A stretch of DNA of 64,000 nucleotides, from positions 992,001-1,056,000 of the forward strand of contig JAQFWX010000001.1 in assembly GCA_027605045.1 (NCBI GenBank), given 5' to 3'. The position numbers and the translations under genes are program-made. This document shows positions 44,682 through 54,225 of this stretch, piece by piece (positions within the stretch are counted from its first letter, which is position 1; every line of letters begins with the position of its first letter). A model generated the notes under the pieces. It saw nothing but the letters and a program-made list of their open reading frames with translations. It was not told the DNA's origin and searched no databases. This DNA comes from Phallus indusiatus (lineage: Eukaryota; Basidiomycota; Agaricomycetes; Phallales; Phallaceae).

Positions 44682-47358
44682 GTATACACTGGGACCATTG
44701 TCATCATCGTCCCATTGGTATTGGATGCCCTCGTCGTCCTCGACGGGGTCGTTGTGGGCTCGTCTTGGGCCACCTCTTCCTCCACAGCTTGTTCAGCTGT
44801 GGGGTCTTCCACGTTCTCCTGCGGGGCATCGTTCGATGTCTCGCCAGAGGTCTCTTCAACCTCTTCGATACGACCCACATTGGCTCGTACCTGTCTCAGT
44901 CTGGGGCACGCATTTCTGTAATGTCCCACCTGCCCACAGTTGAAACACGTGGGAGGGGTAGTGCTAGTGCGATTGTTCGTACTAGTTGGGGCAGTCCTAG
45001 CGGGCTGCGAGTTATGATTTCTCGAGCTTGATGAGCTCGAGGGGCGATTCCCCAATGGGGAATTGCCATTAGTTCGCGTCTCATGAGGACGCGCAGAGGG
45101 ACCTTGGTTCCTCTGGTTCAAGCGCATATTGTTTGAATGCGCTTGTCTGGCCAAGTTGGTGTGGCTGCTGCTGCTGCCACTACCACTACTGCCACTACTA
45201 CCCGTTGGACGGGTAGTGCTTCCTTGGGAGGCCGTTATCGACCTCCGCTTCTTGAAAGCCTCCTCTACTTGGATGGCGAGTGCAAGAAGTTCCTTAGCAG
45301 ACATCTGCTCAGGACTACCGCCTCTGAATGCTACTTCAGCGGCGAGGCTGTGGTTCAGCCCATCAAGGAACCTCCTCCTGAATGTATAATCATCAGGAGG
45401 GTGCGCTAGTCTGTTGGCTAGCGTGAGTAACGCACTCATGTATTCGTGTACAGAGTGCGATCCTTGCCGTTCGCGTTCGAACTGGATCGCCACCTCACTT
45501 CTCGAGTGGGGTGGGAGGAATCGTTCGTGTAGTCTCCGTAGCGGGGACTAGGGTCCACTCATGCATGGGACGAGTACCTCGTTCCACGTTCTGGGTGAAC
45601 CACTCTTGTGCCAACCCTTCTAGGCGCATGCCTAGAAAGGAGAGTTGCTCTGCTTGGCTGACTTCTCCAAGCAGGTGGTTTACGCGTAGCCAGCGTAACA
45701 GACCCGACACAAAGTTGTCGAAGTCCTCGGCTCTGGACGAGCCGCTATATGTGGGCGGGAGCCCTATCTTCGCTCCTGCTTTCGCAAGGGGCGAGTTGCC
45801 TGGCATCATATCCCTGTTTGCAATCAGGGCTTCTTGAACCATGGCTATGACGCCCTCAAGTACTGTCGTCGTTGAAAGGGTCAAACCTTTCAACACGTTC
45901 CTCATCGAACGGTGTGGCGCGGAGATCCTCGCCATACTGTGGTCGACGAGCGTATCCATCATATGGATCGATACGTGGTGCTTCTGCTGGGTTAGCAGAT
46001 GCTTGCCTCTGCCCATTGGGCTCGGCACTTTGCCTTGGCAGTTGTCTGCCAGGGGTGATGCTCTGTCGTCTGGACGACTTGAGCTTGTGGCTGGGTCTGG
46101 CGATGGGATCCTATCGCCAGTGATGGCATTATAGCCACCTTCAAGCACACGAGCATGGCGGACCGCGTTCATACGCGCGTCCTCGCGATGCGGATCCTAT
46201 CTTGGATGATCCGCATTTGCTGCTCGTTGGGAGTGTCAGTCTCGAGAGAGCCTGCTACAGCTTCCTCGAGCGCGTTAGTGGCCGTCTCCACAGCCCGTGC
46301 ATGCGTACGGATTGCTCTGTCGGAGAGTAGCCTTGCTATCCTCTGGTATTCGAGGGCAGCTTGGGCGACCACTTCAGCATCCTCTCGTGGGGTGCTCCAT
46401 TTCGCGACTGGTTCACCAGTCGCGTGGCTATCTCGGTATCGATATAGTCACCAACCGCGTCAGACTCGTGAGGCGGTTGTCTTGTGAAACGGTGCATTCG
46501 TCTCACTGTTTCTCTGCCAGCCTCTATTTCGGGGCCGGGGTTTCTAGGAGCTGTATATGCTGTAGCTCCTTGAGTAGGAGGTCTATCAGGACGCGTACTC
46601 GGTCCTGGGGTAACGTTCTGGGAACGTTGTCTGGTGCCTGTTGGTGCAGGCTCAGGGGATTGGGAATTACCAGCTGTCGCTGGTGACGGACTGGCATATG
46701 TCGGTCCCGTCGGTGTAGCAAACCTAGCTTGTGGGGCTGGGTTTGTGAATTGATAGGCAAGGCGACTCGTCGGCCCTGCTGGTCTAGGACGAGTAGATCC
46801 CGTACCTGGTGCAGGCGGGTCTACCGCTCTGCTTTTTCCTTTGTCAGAGCGTGCTCGTGCAGGCTCTGCTTCAGGAGACAAGTCTGTTGTCCTGACTTGG
46901 TCCCTGTCAAAGCCCGTGGTAACAGGCTCTGGCTCGGGGTTTTCAACTCCTGCGTTGACATTCTCGATTAATCGAGCTAGTCTCTGCAGTTCTGACGGGG
47001 ACATATTCCCGTTCCTCACGCCATCGAGTAACGATGCGTGAACAGCGTTCATCGTCTCGTCCCTTCGGATGGACCTGTCGCTCCTGACGCTAAGTCTGGA
47101 GCGACCAGATGCTACGGACTTTACGTCCTCATCTTCTTCATCAGCGAGTTGGGGCTGATGTTCCATCGTCTGCGACGCAGGACGAGTGGGATTTTGTGTT
47201 GATGCATCCACTCTCTCCCATGTGGATGACTCTCCTTCGAGGGTTCCTTCCCTAGACGGGTCGGGATTTTCGGTTTGCACTGGCCCGGGTGGGTCAGGCT
47301 GATTGGAATCAGGTGTACCACGATCTGGTGCACTCTGACTCCTGGTAGTAGGAGCCAT
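44546..47358 (-). CDS. Retrotransposon gag (four frame blocks)
   Basis: ATG at 47,358: MAPTTRSQSAPDRGTPDSNQ. The N-terminal block (46,336-47,358) is Pro/Ser/Arg-rich. A one-base change at about 46,370 gives VVAQAALEYQRIARLLSDRA (46,169-46,372), and another at 46,170 gives the capsid-like block (45,495-46,172) with SSRAEDFDNFVSGLLRWLRV and LEGLAQEWFTQNVERG. The last block (44,546-45,493) has HSVHEYMSALLTLANRLAHP, the zinc knuckle CFNCGQVGHYRNAC (CX2CX4HX4C) and an acidic tail, and shifts again near 44,740 into pol. Confidence 0.88.
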
Positions 47359-47443
47359 TGAATCCTCCTGTAATAGGAAGGGTTAATTTCGCTTGCTTAA
47401 TACAGCGGCGGGTTGTTTTTAACGCCTTTGGTGTTAAAAAAGA

Positions 47444-47762
47444 TGTAACGCTCGTTACTTTTTATAGTGTACCGCGTACGGTACACAAGTTTTATCACGC
47501 TGTAGTCCTCACACCAATATAACAGACCAAGGGTGCTGTATTATGATGGTGTAAAAACAAAATGCGCGTGCTGAATCAGCACGCGCGTAACTACTACTAA
47601 TGTACAGTTATTACATAATGGCTCGCCGCGTCACGGCGAGCCAGAGGCGTTAAGCGCCTCTATTATTAGAAGTACTAATAGTAATTACTGCAGAGGGCGA
47701 AGCCCTCTGCATATGCCCAAGTGGCATATACTCAATCCACCGCATACGGTGGATCCGTTACA
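47444..47762 (-). repeat. 5' LTR (319 bp)
   Basis: Same sequence as 38,591-38,910 except one missing T near its left end. Just inside it (47,400-47,443) lies an inverted repeat TTTTTAACGCC/GGTGTTAAAAA rather than an obvious tRNA-complementary primer site, so self-priming is possible (inference). Confidence 0.93.
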
Positions 47763-47767
47763 TGGAC
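47763..47767. repeat. Target-site duplication TGGAC, right
   Basis: Exact copy of 38,586-38,590. Confidence 0.95.
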
Positions 47768-48429
47768 ATTGTTCCGGTCGAATCACCGTGTCCTTGACAA
47801 AACATTGGAACTTCCCAAGCTACGAATTCTGAGAGAAACAAATGAAGTAAGTTCTCTTTTCATTTTTGTATTCAAATTTTATTTTACAACTTACTAGGAA
47901 AATTCTGATTCCACCGCAAGATGCTCGTCTTTAAATCCCAAACTTCTCTCCATGTCCCCCGGGCCGTCTTCTACTTCTAAGCCCACAACAGCGCAGTCTT
48001 CACGGTCGAGTTCAATAAAACCGTCGACAGCTCAATCTTCGAGGTCAAGCTCCGTTAATCCGGTAAGTAGTGCATTTGCTAAGTATCTAAATTTGTTATA
48101 ACTCTCAATCAGGATCCGATAAACCTCGTGGGCCATAATACCAGCGGAAGCCGTACGAAATATCCAGGTCGCCCCATCCCCAATGATGGCCGTGACGATA
48201 GCCAGGATAATGTAGATCTAGTCGATGATCTAAACATTCCTGTAGCTCAGAGACGAGCCAAAAGAAAGGCTGTTCTTAACCATGCATTTATTAAAAGCGG
48301 GCCCTAGTATTTTTTTATAGAAATTTCCAGATAAAATAATATATGTCTTACAATGTCCAATCACTCAATTTAAGTCCGGATTACTCGCCGTTAACAGTTC
48401 CATTCCAAAGCCGCACTTTACATAGGTTA

Positions 48430-48960
48430 TCGGGTTATTACCATTCTAAAGGTGTTATGTTTTAATCTAAATTATTGGGGTCGTGGGAGTAATTTATTAT
48501 GGTTCTATGGATAATTCCATAAATTTTCGTCTTTAAAATGAGCAAAACGCAGTTGTGGATGGGTATAAAATAAAAATTGGGACACTCCGGGACAGTGTTG
48601 GGATTATGAGCCGCCTTATTACTCTTCTAAAGGTGTCTTGCTTGAAGTACAATTTACTCGGTTCCGGGAATAATTTATTATGAATCTAAGAATTATTACA
48701 AGCTTTTTCGTCTTTAAAATGAGTAAAACGCAGATGTGGATGAGTATAAAATGAAAATTGAGACACTCCGGGACAGTGTCGGGATTATGAGCCGCCTTAT
48801 TACTCTTCTAAAGGCGTTTTGCCTTAAATACAATTTACTGAGTTTTGAGAATAATTTATTATGAATCTAGGGAAAATTACAAACTATTTAATCTTTAAAA
48901 TTAGTAGAACGCAGTTGTGGATGAGTAGAAAATGAAAGTTGTCCCCCTCCGGGACAGTGT
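48430..48960. repeat. Tandem repeat of about 182 bp, three copies
   Basis: TTATTAC(C/T)(A/C)TTCTAAAGG begins at about 48,434, 48,617 and 48,797, and ACTCCGGGACAGTGT occurs at about 48,583, 48,764 and 48,945. Each unit contains TCTTTAAAAT, AAAACGCAG and a near-palindromic ACACTCCGGGACAGTGT. The last unit runs into a region with further CGGGACA motifs (48,950-49,030). It sits at the right end of the 11.4-kb insertion and could be a subterminal transposon repeat. Confidence 0.75.
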
Positions 48961-49224
48961 CGGGGACAATCTGGGACACTGCCGGCAAAGATCCGACTCT
49001 GCGGGACACTTATGGTCAGTCGCGGGACGGTCACGGTTCGTCACACGACGTTATTATGGCATGCACCTTTTTTTTCCGTGGTTTGCCATGTGTAACTTGA
49101 GGTTGATTAGGTCCCCTGGATAGAAACTACATATACCGCAGGATTAGATGCTAGAATGTACCATGCTGTTGACCCTCAATACGAGGGTCAACGAAGGACA
49201 TTGCATCCATTTGAGTATGATTTA

Positions 49225-49614
49225 CAGCAGTTTGCATTACGTAAGTCCGGCACTCGTTTTGTCAAGATAATCGCTGAGACCTTGCGAACGCAATAGCTCG
49301 TCCAATTTTGAAGATTTTTACTTACTGTTTCTTTAGGATATGTTCAGATATATTATATCTAGTGCATAATGTACTTTACCAAGCTTATAAATGTGTATTG
49401 CAAAGTTTGACCTTTTCTCCCCAAAAAACAGCAATGGGGAAAACCTCAAAGTAACTCATAAAAATTGGATATTGCACTAGATACAGTATTTTTGGACATA
49501 TTTTGAAGAAACAGTAAGTTAAAAGTCTCAAAATTGCACGAGCTATCGCGTTCGCAAGGTTTCGACGATCGTATTGACAAAACGAGTGCCGGACTTACGT
49601 AATGCAAACTGCTG
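49225..49614. mobile_element. MITE with long terminal inverted repeats and TA target duplication
   Basis: A 390-bp element. Both ends start CAGCAGTTTGCATTACGTAA and GTCCGGCACTCGTTTTGTCAA, and imperfect complementarity extends about 140 bp inward, so almost the whole element is inverted repeat. Flanks are TA (49,223-49,224 and 49,615-49,616). U3 has the uninterrupted site at about 61,729-61,735 (GATTTAATGTTATCG). TA duplication and structure suggest a Tc1/mariner (Fot/pogo-like) derivative. Confidence 0.88.
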
Positions 49615-49680
49615 TAATGTTATCGAGCATGTTGCCTTCGCGTCAATCCTGATTTGTTCGAAACATCTTCGACCCTTTAC

Positions 49681-50328
49681 TAATGATTTGCCTGGCTCTG
49701 GCTCAGGCCAGGGCCAAGCCGGGGACAAGCCGTTTAAAGCCAGGGCCAAGCCAAGCTAAAGCCGCCTCAGGCCATGCTCACTGGCCTGGCTTTGGGATTG
49801 GTCAGGCCAGGGCCAAGCCGTCAGGCCACGGCATCTCGGCTGCTGCCCAGACGGCACGATCTTCACCTACAAGCTCATGTAGTAATAGGAAAATTTTTTT
49901 AAACAACTTTTCGAACACTTAACTATCACCACATATGCCTCCAAAAACCAAAGATATACCTGCTGCTCGTGTAGGAAGTACCCGCACTCGTATTCCCACT
50001 GCAAAATTAGCCGATCCCAATAATGCCAATAGGCGCTGGAAGATTTGGTGAAGGAGAAAAGGAGGATGAAGAGTTTTTTTCAGTGATTTTGAATGAAGGA
50101 GGAGGAGAATATTAGTATTGCAAAATATAAGTAATTAAAGTCACTGTGCTAGAATTTCTATACAGCGTGAATTTCTGATATGTGAGAGCCAAGGCCAAAG
50201 CCAAAGCCGGCCAGGCTAAGCCAGAGCCAGATTACTCTGGCCTGGCCCGAGATTTTGAGAGGCCAAAGACAGAGCAAGCCAGGCCAAAGCCGCTGGCTTC
50301 AGGCCAAGCCAAGGCCAGGAAATCATTA
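49681..50328. mobile_element. Non-autonomous hAT-like element with 8-bp duplication
   Basis: Ends TAATGATTTGCCTGGC and, inverted, TAATGATTTCCTGGCC. The 8-bp duplication CCCTTTAC is at 49,673-49,680 and 50,329-50,336. Subterminal regions are packed with GGCCTGGC/GCCAAGGC motifs in both orientations. Inside, at 49,935-50,051, a 38-codon ORF (MPPKTKDIPAARVGSTRTR...) followed by AAGGAGGATGAAGAG-type codons looks like the decayed N-terminus of a transposase. Confidence 0.85.
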
Positions 50329-50580
50329 CCCTTTACAGGATGAACCAGTATATGGTTATGTGTACGCGCTCGTCGGTATTAATATTCTGGGCAAGCGATT
50401 TTCCAGTTACGAGATACAGGATATATTACAAGAGAAGGCAGGGTTGAGAGCTAGTGGAGTGCCAAACATATGTATCTTGTATGTAATATCTCGCTGTGCC
50501 AGTCATCATTGACCGTTAGACCATCAGGTGTACCTATGCAGCAAGGATGGTTACGCTGACATCATTACACATAATGATAG

Positions 50581-51084
50581 TATGTTTGTCAATATATCTT
50601 TTATAGGAGATAGTATTGTCTGGTTCGGAGCTATCTTAGCATCGGAACCTCAGCATGCTGGCTCTCTAGCCCAATACTCTATTGATCACGGATCGATGAT
50701 CAATTTCGCCCTCCCAAGTTCACCTCTAAATTCCTCAATTGATATTCAAAACGTTCCTTTCTTCGAGAGCGCCTTGGAACAAGGATCACATACACTACTT
50801 GTCCTTTATCTGGGAAACGACTCAATGACTCCTAACATTGAGCAATCTCGTGGTCACAAATGGATCAGATCCAACAAATCCGTTCGGGTCAGCGACATTA
50901 GCACCATTGCCTGCATTATCTTCCATTCCAATCACGCGAAGCGATAATAGGCCAGGAAGTACCGTCGGCACTACCGTAGGAGCGGCGGTAGGAGCCATCG
51001 TAGTGTTGGCTTTTACCTTTACTCTTCTATTTATGCACCGGCGGCGGTGGCTCAGAAGCAGGCGGGACGGGACGGGGAGATGAG
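50581..51084 (+). pseudogene. Surface protein gene copy 4, 5'-truncated and frameshifted (unit U2)
   Basis: The homology to copy 3 starts abruptly in FVNISFIGDSIVWFG at about 50,585, fused to leader sequence ...CATAATGATAGTATG. Exon 1 and the first ectodomain half are gone. A 2-bp deletion (CTCCTAACATTG versus CTCCTCTGACATTG at 50,829) shifts the frame before the second-half end, and a GGGAC duplication near 51,070 shifts it again after the transmembrane helix (VGAIVVLAFTFTLLFMHRRR). Confidence 0.85.
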
Positions 51085-51836
51085 CAATGGTGGTAACGGA
51101 GCCAGGTATATCAACATAGAACCCTCTGCCATGCAGTCATCGCAGTTCGTTTCCAAGACGGTCTCACCATCCCTAGCCATAGGAAAGTAGCGACTGTCTA
51201 GCGAAAAAACGTGTCGCGCGCGTCGTATACCGTGAGTCGATATAGCGCGTTTCGGCACTTTCCATGCGTAGGAGCACATCACAACTAGTGTTGTCATTCA
51301 ATACAAAAGTAGCAATGTTTCTTTACCTCAGTCTCTGAGTAAACCGTTGTTGAACCACCTTCGACATACTCCGAGAAATAGGCTTTACATTTGACATAGA
51401 TAACTGTATTTATTATTATAATTGAAAGGCAAATTAAAACAGATAAATGCTCTGTACATTAAGCATATTTGAACAAAATCCTGGGGCGTGCCAGGCCATG
51501 ATATAAACCTTTGGTTTATATGTTTAAAAGAGGGTGGCTTTTTCGAGAATTGCAATTATGAACTTATGGTATGTGAAGAACGCAGTGATGTTATGGTTCA
51601 TATACGTTCATACGCCATCCAGATAGGCCGCTAGAACCTATTATACTCGGAGTTGGACAGGAAAGTTTCTTCGACAAAAGAATGAGAATATATAGGCTGC
51701 TATTACAACATATTTATTTCTTAAATAAACCAACTCCCTAGAAGAAGCATATAAATAAAAAAACCACATTGAGCATATCCTTATGTCCCCATAGCCTTCC
51801 TTTATAATTTTCCCAACACCTTTAATAATCAGACCT

Positions 51837-53404
51837 TTAAACAGAGACTGATGTACCAAGTTGTTGGAGTGCCTTCCGGAACTGGGTGGTCCGTAACGAT
51901 ATAGATATGGTACCTGTTTGGGTTTGAGGGGAACTATACTGACGAAGTCGTAATAAATAATCGGTGATTAAAATGACCCAAAAACTGGAATGAAGATGAA
52001 ATAATGGGTCTGGGGACTTAAAATTAATGACTTTACGTATTTTGAAAAGTACTTGCCGCATCCTGATGGAACTTAAGGTTAATTGGATTGTCAATTGAAA
52101 AATTTTATGGGAATACTCACTGCTACGTCGATAGCTAACCGCGTGATAGACACAGAGTTTAGAACTAACGGGACAAGAGTCGAGGCCATAACGAAGCTTT
52201 ATTCCAAGACTGAAGTTAAGCACGGTTAAAGCATTTCATTGAATACTCACAAGCATCGCACTATACCTAACGTTTACTGTATGTGTCTTCAGTCCCATTA
52301 TAAAGTTTCCCTATTACGTACTTTCTGTCAAGACCAGGGAAACAAAATTATTGCCACCCTGAAAATTTAATCCAGCTGTCCGCTTTGAGTTCCATGTGCT
52401 CCAAGCGTTCCACAAGCATATGCCTAATATAAAAGCATCTGTACACGTGGTGATAATGAGAGCGATCACACCATAGCCTAAGATCTTTGAGGACACGAAA
52501 TTTGAGCTGACCCGTGAGGTGTTGACGTACCGCTAGGACCGTCTCAGTCGTTGCAAAAATGAAACAAAAATGAAACAAAAAAAAACCCCTTTACCTCCAT
52601 ATGCCAAAACAACAACTAGATGATAACTGTATAACTGCGGGAGTCTAAGATGGTCACTTCTAATTTCCCGGTCGGAGTCTTCTTCACCGTTATATAAATT
52701 TAAAACCACCCCTGCTAAATAACCTAGGATTAGGGCCACTTGCAAGATTCTATTCCCTTGGCATAATGGATATGCTGGAACGATCAACACGCCTAATATA
52801 AGAAGTAAATAACTCCCAAATTCATTCAGTTAAATGGCCGCCCACCTTGGATGCCCATATACCATAGAAGATAAAAAGAACCTTCTATATAAGAGACAGT
52901 GATGTTTGTCGACCTGATTTGAGGTTCATTCGACTCTTCTGAATTTGTTCGAAAAATCACAAGACTCACAATTTCTAAAATAACATGAGCAATGCTCATC
53001 AAAATTTTCTGAATATACTCTTCTGCTTACTGATTGCATCGACACCTGGGTTAAAAGTGAGAGGGCCTGATTAACCAAACCGCCGTATCTTGCAGTCAGG
53101 TAAAACAGAGAAAGAAGACGAAATGGCTTTAACCATATGTGTTCTATTTCTCTTGAGATATTAAGGACACTACTATACACCATGAGTGCTGAAAGAGGCG
53201 TTTATTGGGCATAGCAGTGAGAATCATCATAATTTTCAAGAATCGAAACTGAGTTTTACCGGAAGCACTGATAACCAACGCATATTCAAAACGGCTTATG
53301 TCCCCAGATCATATGTATGTGAGTATTAGATGGAATCCAAGGAGAGAGTATACATACAAAGTAGTACTGAGAAGGTAAATCGGGACAACGGTGCCGTCGT
53401 TCAT
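51837..53404 (-). CDS. DUF6533-type multi-pass membrane protein, copy 3 (unit U2)
   Basis: Start at 53,404 (MNDGTVVPIYLL), the position matching copy 2. Exons give SSVLNISREIEHIWLKPFRL, LSLFYLTARYGGLVNQALSL, then VPAYPLCQGNRILQVALILG, YLAGVVLNLYNGEE, LGYGVIALIITTCTDAFILG, ICLWNAWSTWNSKRTAGLNF and the last exon SFWVILITDYLLRLRQYSSP to ALQQLGTSVSV (TAA at 51,837). No interrupting stop was found in the exons inspected, although its surface-protein partner is dead. Confidence 0.68.
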
Positions 53405-53834
53405 GGGCGTAATCAACAGTCCAATGTGACATAGGACATTAATGATTAGTTCAATTTAACCTTGTGCTATACTGAGATATATACCATCAGGTATATGAGC
53501 TCCTTTATGATGCGACATGGACGGAAGGAGGAAAAAATCTACTAGGGGTATTCAACTCAATCAGTTGAGACGAATCTGGGCATGTATATTTATGTCTACA
53601 CACTTCACAACTGTTTGATGGGGCGTTAAGTGCCGAATACCTCAAGTCTGAGATATACGTCATGGATATTGAATAAACCCACCAGAAAATGATGAGGGTT
53701 CCATCTACCCATGTCACGAGTTGACCGAGCATACGAATGTCTGGCGATAGGTTAAGCCAACTGAATCTGTTTTGGTGACATCCCGGCGCACTATGGGGCA
53801 AGAAGAAACTCAAGTCCTGAACATTCTCACTTCA

Positions 53835-54225
53835 TTGAGAAGGCGCCAAGCACGGCACCAATATCCTGCTGGGCGGGCTCCTTGTTCGGCGGATTCGGAC
53901 ACACTGGGTAAACAAGACTCTATTATGGTGATGGTATGAATGTCTGTAGTTACGTAATGGTAATGTAAATGAGAATATTGAGGGGGGAATGGAGGGAAAA
54001 TAAAACTGAAAGATGTGTGAACAATGAACAGAGAGTGTATGTATCAGGTGTTCGCGCGATGATGGTCGGTGGCAAGCCGCAAGAGCAGATGAAGCTGAGC
54101 GCCCGGCAGCTCACCTGGCGGTCTCCTGTTCCGCGTCCCGAGCTCAGCTTGACCCCCAACCACCACGGACACCACCTCGGGGAGCGAGACGAGGCAGGAT
54201 ATCATTTAGTGTTGTTCCAAGACTT
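53835..54225. other. U2-specific insert, partly GC-rich, of unknown origin
   Basis: U1 and U3 pass from CTCATTTCATT (60,421-60,435) directly into tail sequence. U2 has about 390 extra bp, with a markedly GC-rich core at 54,050-54,190 unlike its surroundings. On the minus strand CCGCCAG|GTGAGC is a perfect splice-donor context, and on the plus strand GAAGGCGCCAAGCACGGCAC precedes an ACACTGG|GTAAAC donor context. Captured exon fragments are possible; no protein was recognised. Confidence 0.5.

Larger units (their letters stand above)
38591..47762 (-). mobile_element. Ty3/gypsy chromovirus LTR retrotransposon, full length, hairpin-rich
   Basis: A 9.2-kb element in minus orientation: 5' LTR on the right, then gag, protease, RT, RNase H, integrase with chromodomain, an additional 3' ORF, and the 3' LTR on the left. 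It is flanked by TGGAC duplications. The LTRs differ by one base, so insertion is very recent. Each coding block is recognisable over its whole length, but the frame changes about ten times by single-base steps. The whole internal sequence is tiled by short perfect inverted repeats. Confidence 0.95.
38184..48307 (+). pseudogene. Unknown gene split by the retrotransposon (reading frame rejoins at the empty site)
   Basis: The left part is open from before 38,184 (MARNIYLQETTVLKVLHDDW; the true start may be in an upstream exon) to the insertion at 38,590, in ENQQDWT. Joining the two sides across one TGGAC copy continues LFRSNHRVLDKTLELPK to a GTAAGT donor at 47,847. Exon 47,898-48,062 is Ser/Thr-rich (TTAQSSRSSSIKPSTAQSSR). 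Exon 48,113-48,307 ends NHAFIKSGP after a basic patch RRAKRKA. All phases fit. The left half is hydrophobic/helical (IIQHIAMWVFAPRDETSRN, GRSIFSYLCLAHYLG). No known domain was recognised. The insertion should inactivate it. Confidence 0.75.
37677..49065. mobile_element. 11.4-kb insertion interrupting unit U1, of unknown type, with nested retrotransposon
   Basis: In U2 and U3 the sequence passes directly from ...TAGTATGCGGTA into CCTTTTTTTCCGTGGTTTGCC (55,215-55,245; 61,560-61,590). In U1 the left part stops at CGCGTA (37,676) and the right part resumes at CCTTTTTTTTCCGTGG (49,066). The intervening DNA holds one spliced host-like gene, a young Ty3/gypsy element inside that gene, and a 182-bp tandem array at its right end. 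Clear terminal inverted repeats or a clean target duplication were not found. It may be a transposon, a captured segment or an unequal recombination product. Confidence 0.6.

Noticed and set aside
39794..46686. Many plus-strand ORFs of 80-130 codons across the retrotransposon
   Set aside because: They are antisense to gag, pol and the 3' ORF and have no motifs; high GC and self-complementary hairpins make such shadows likely.
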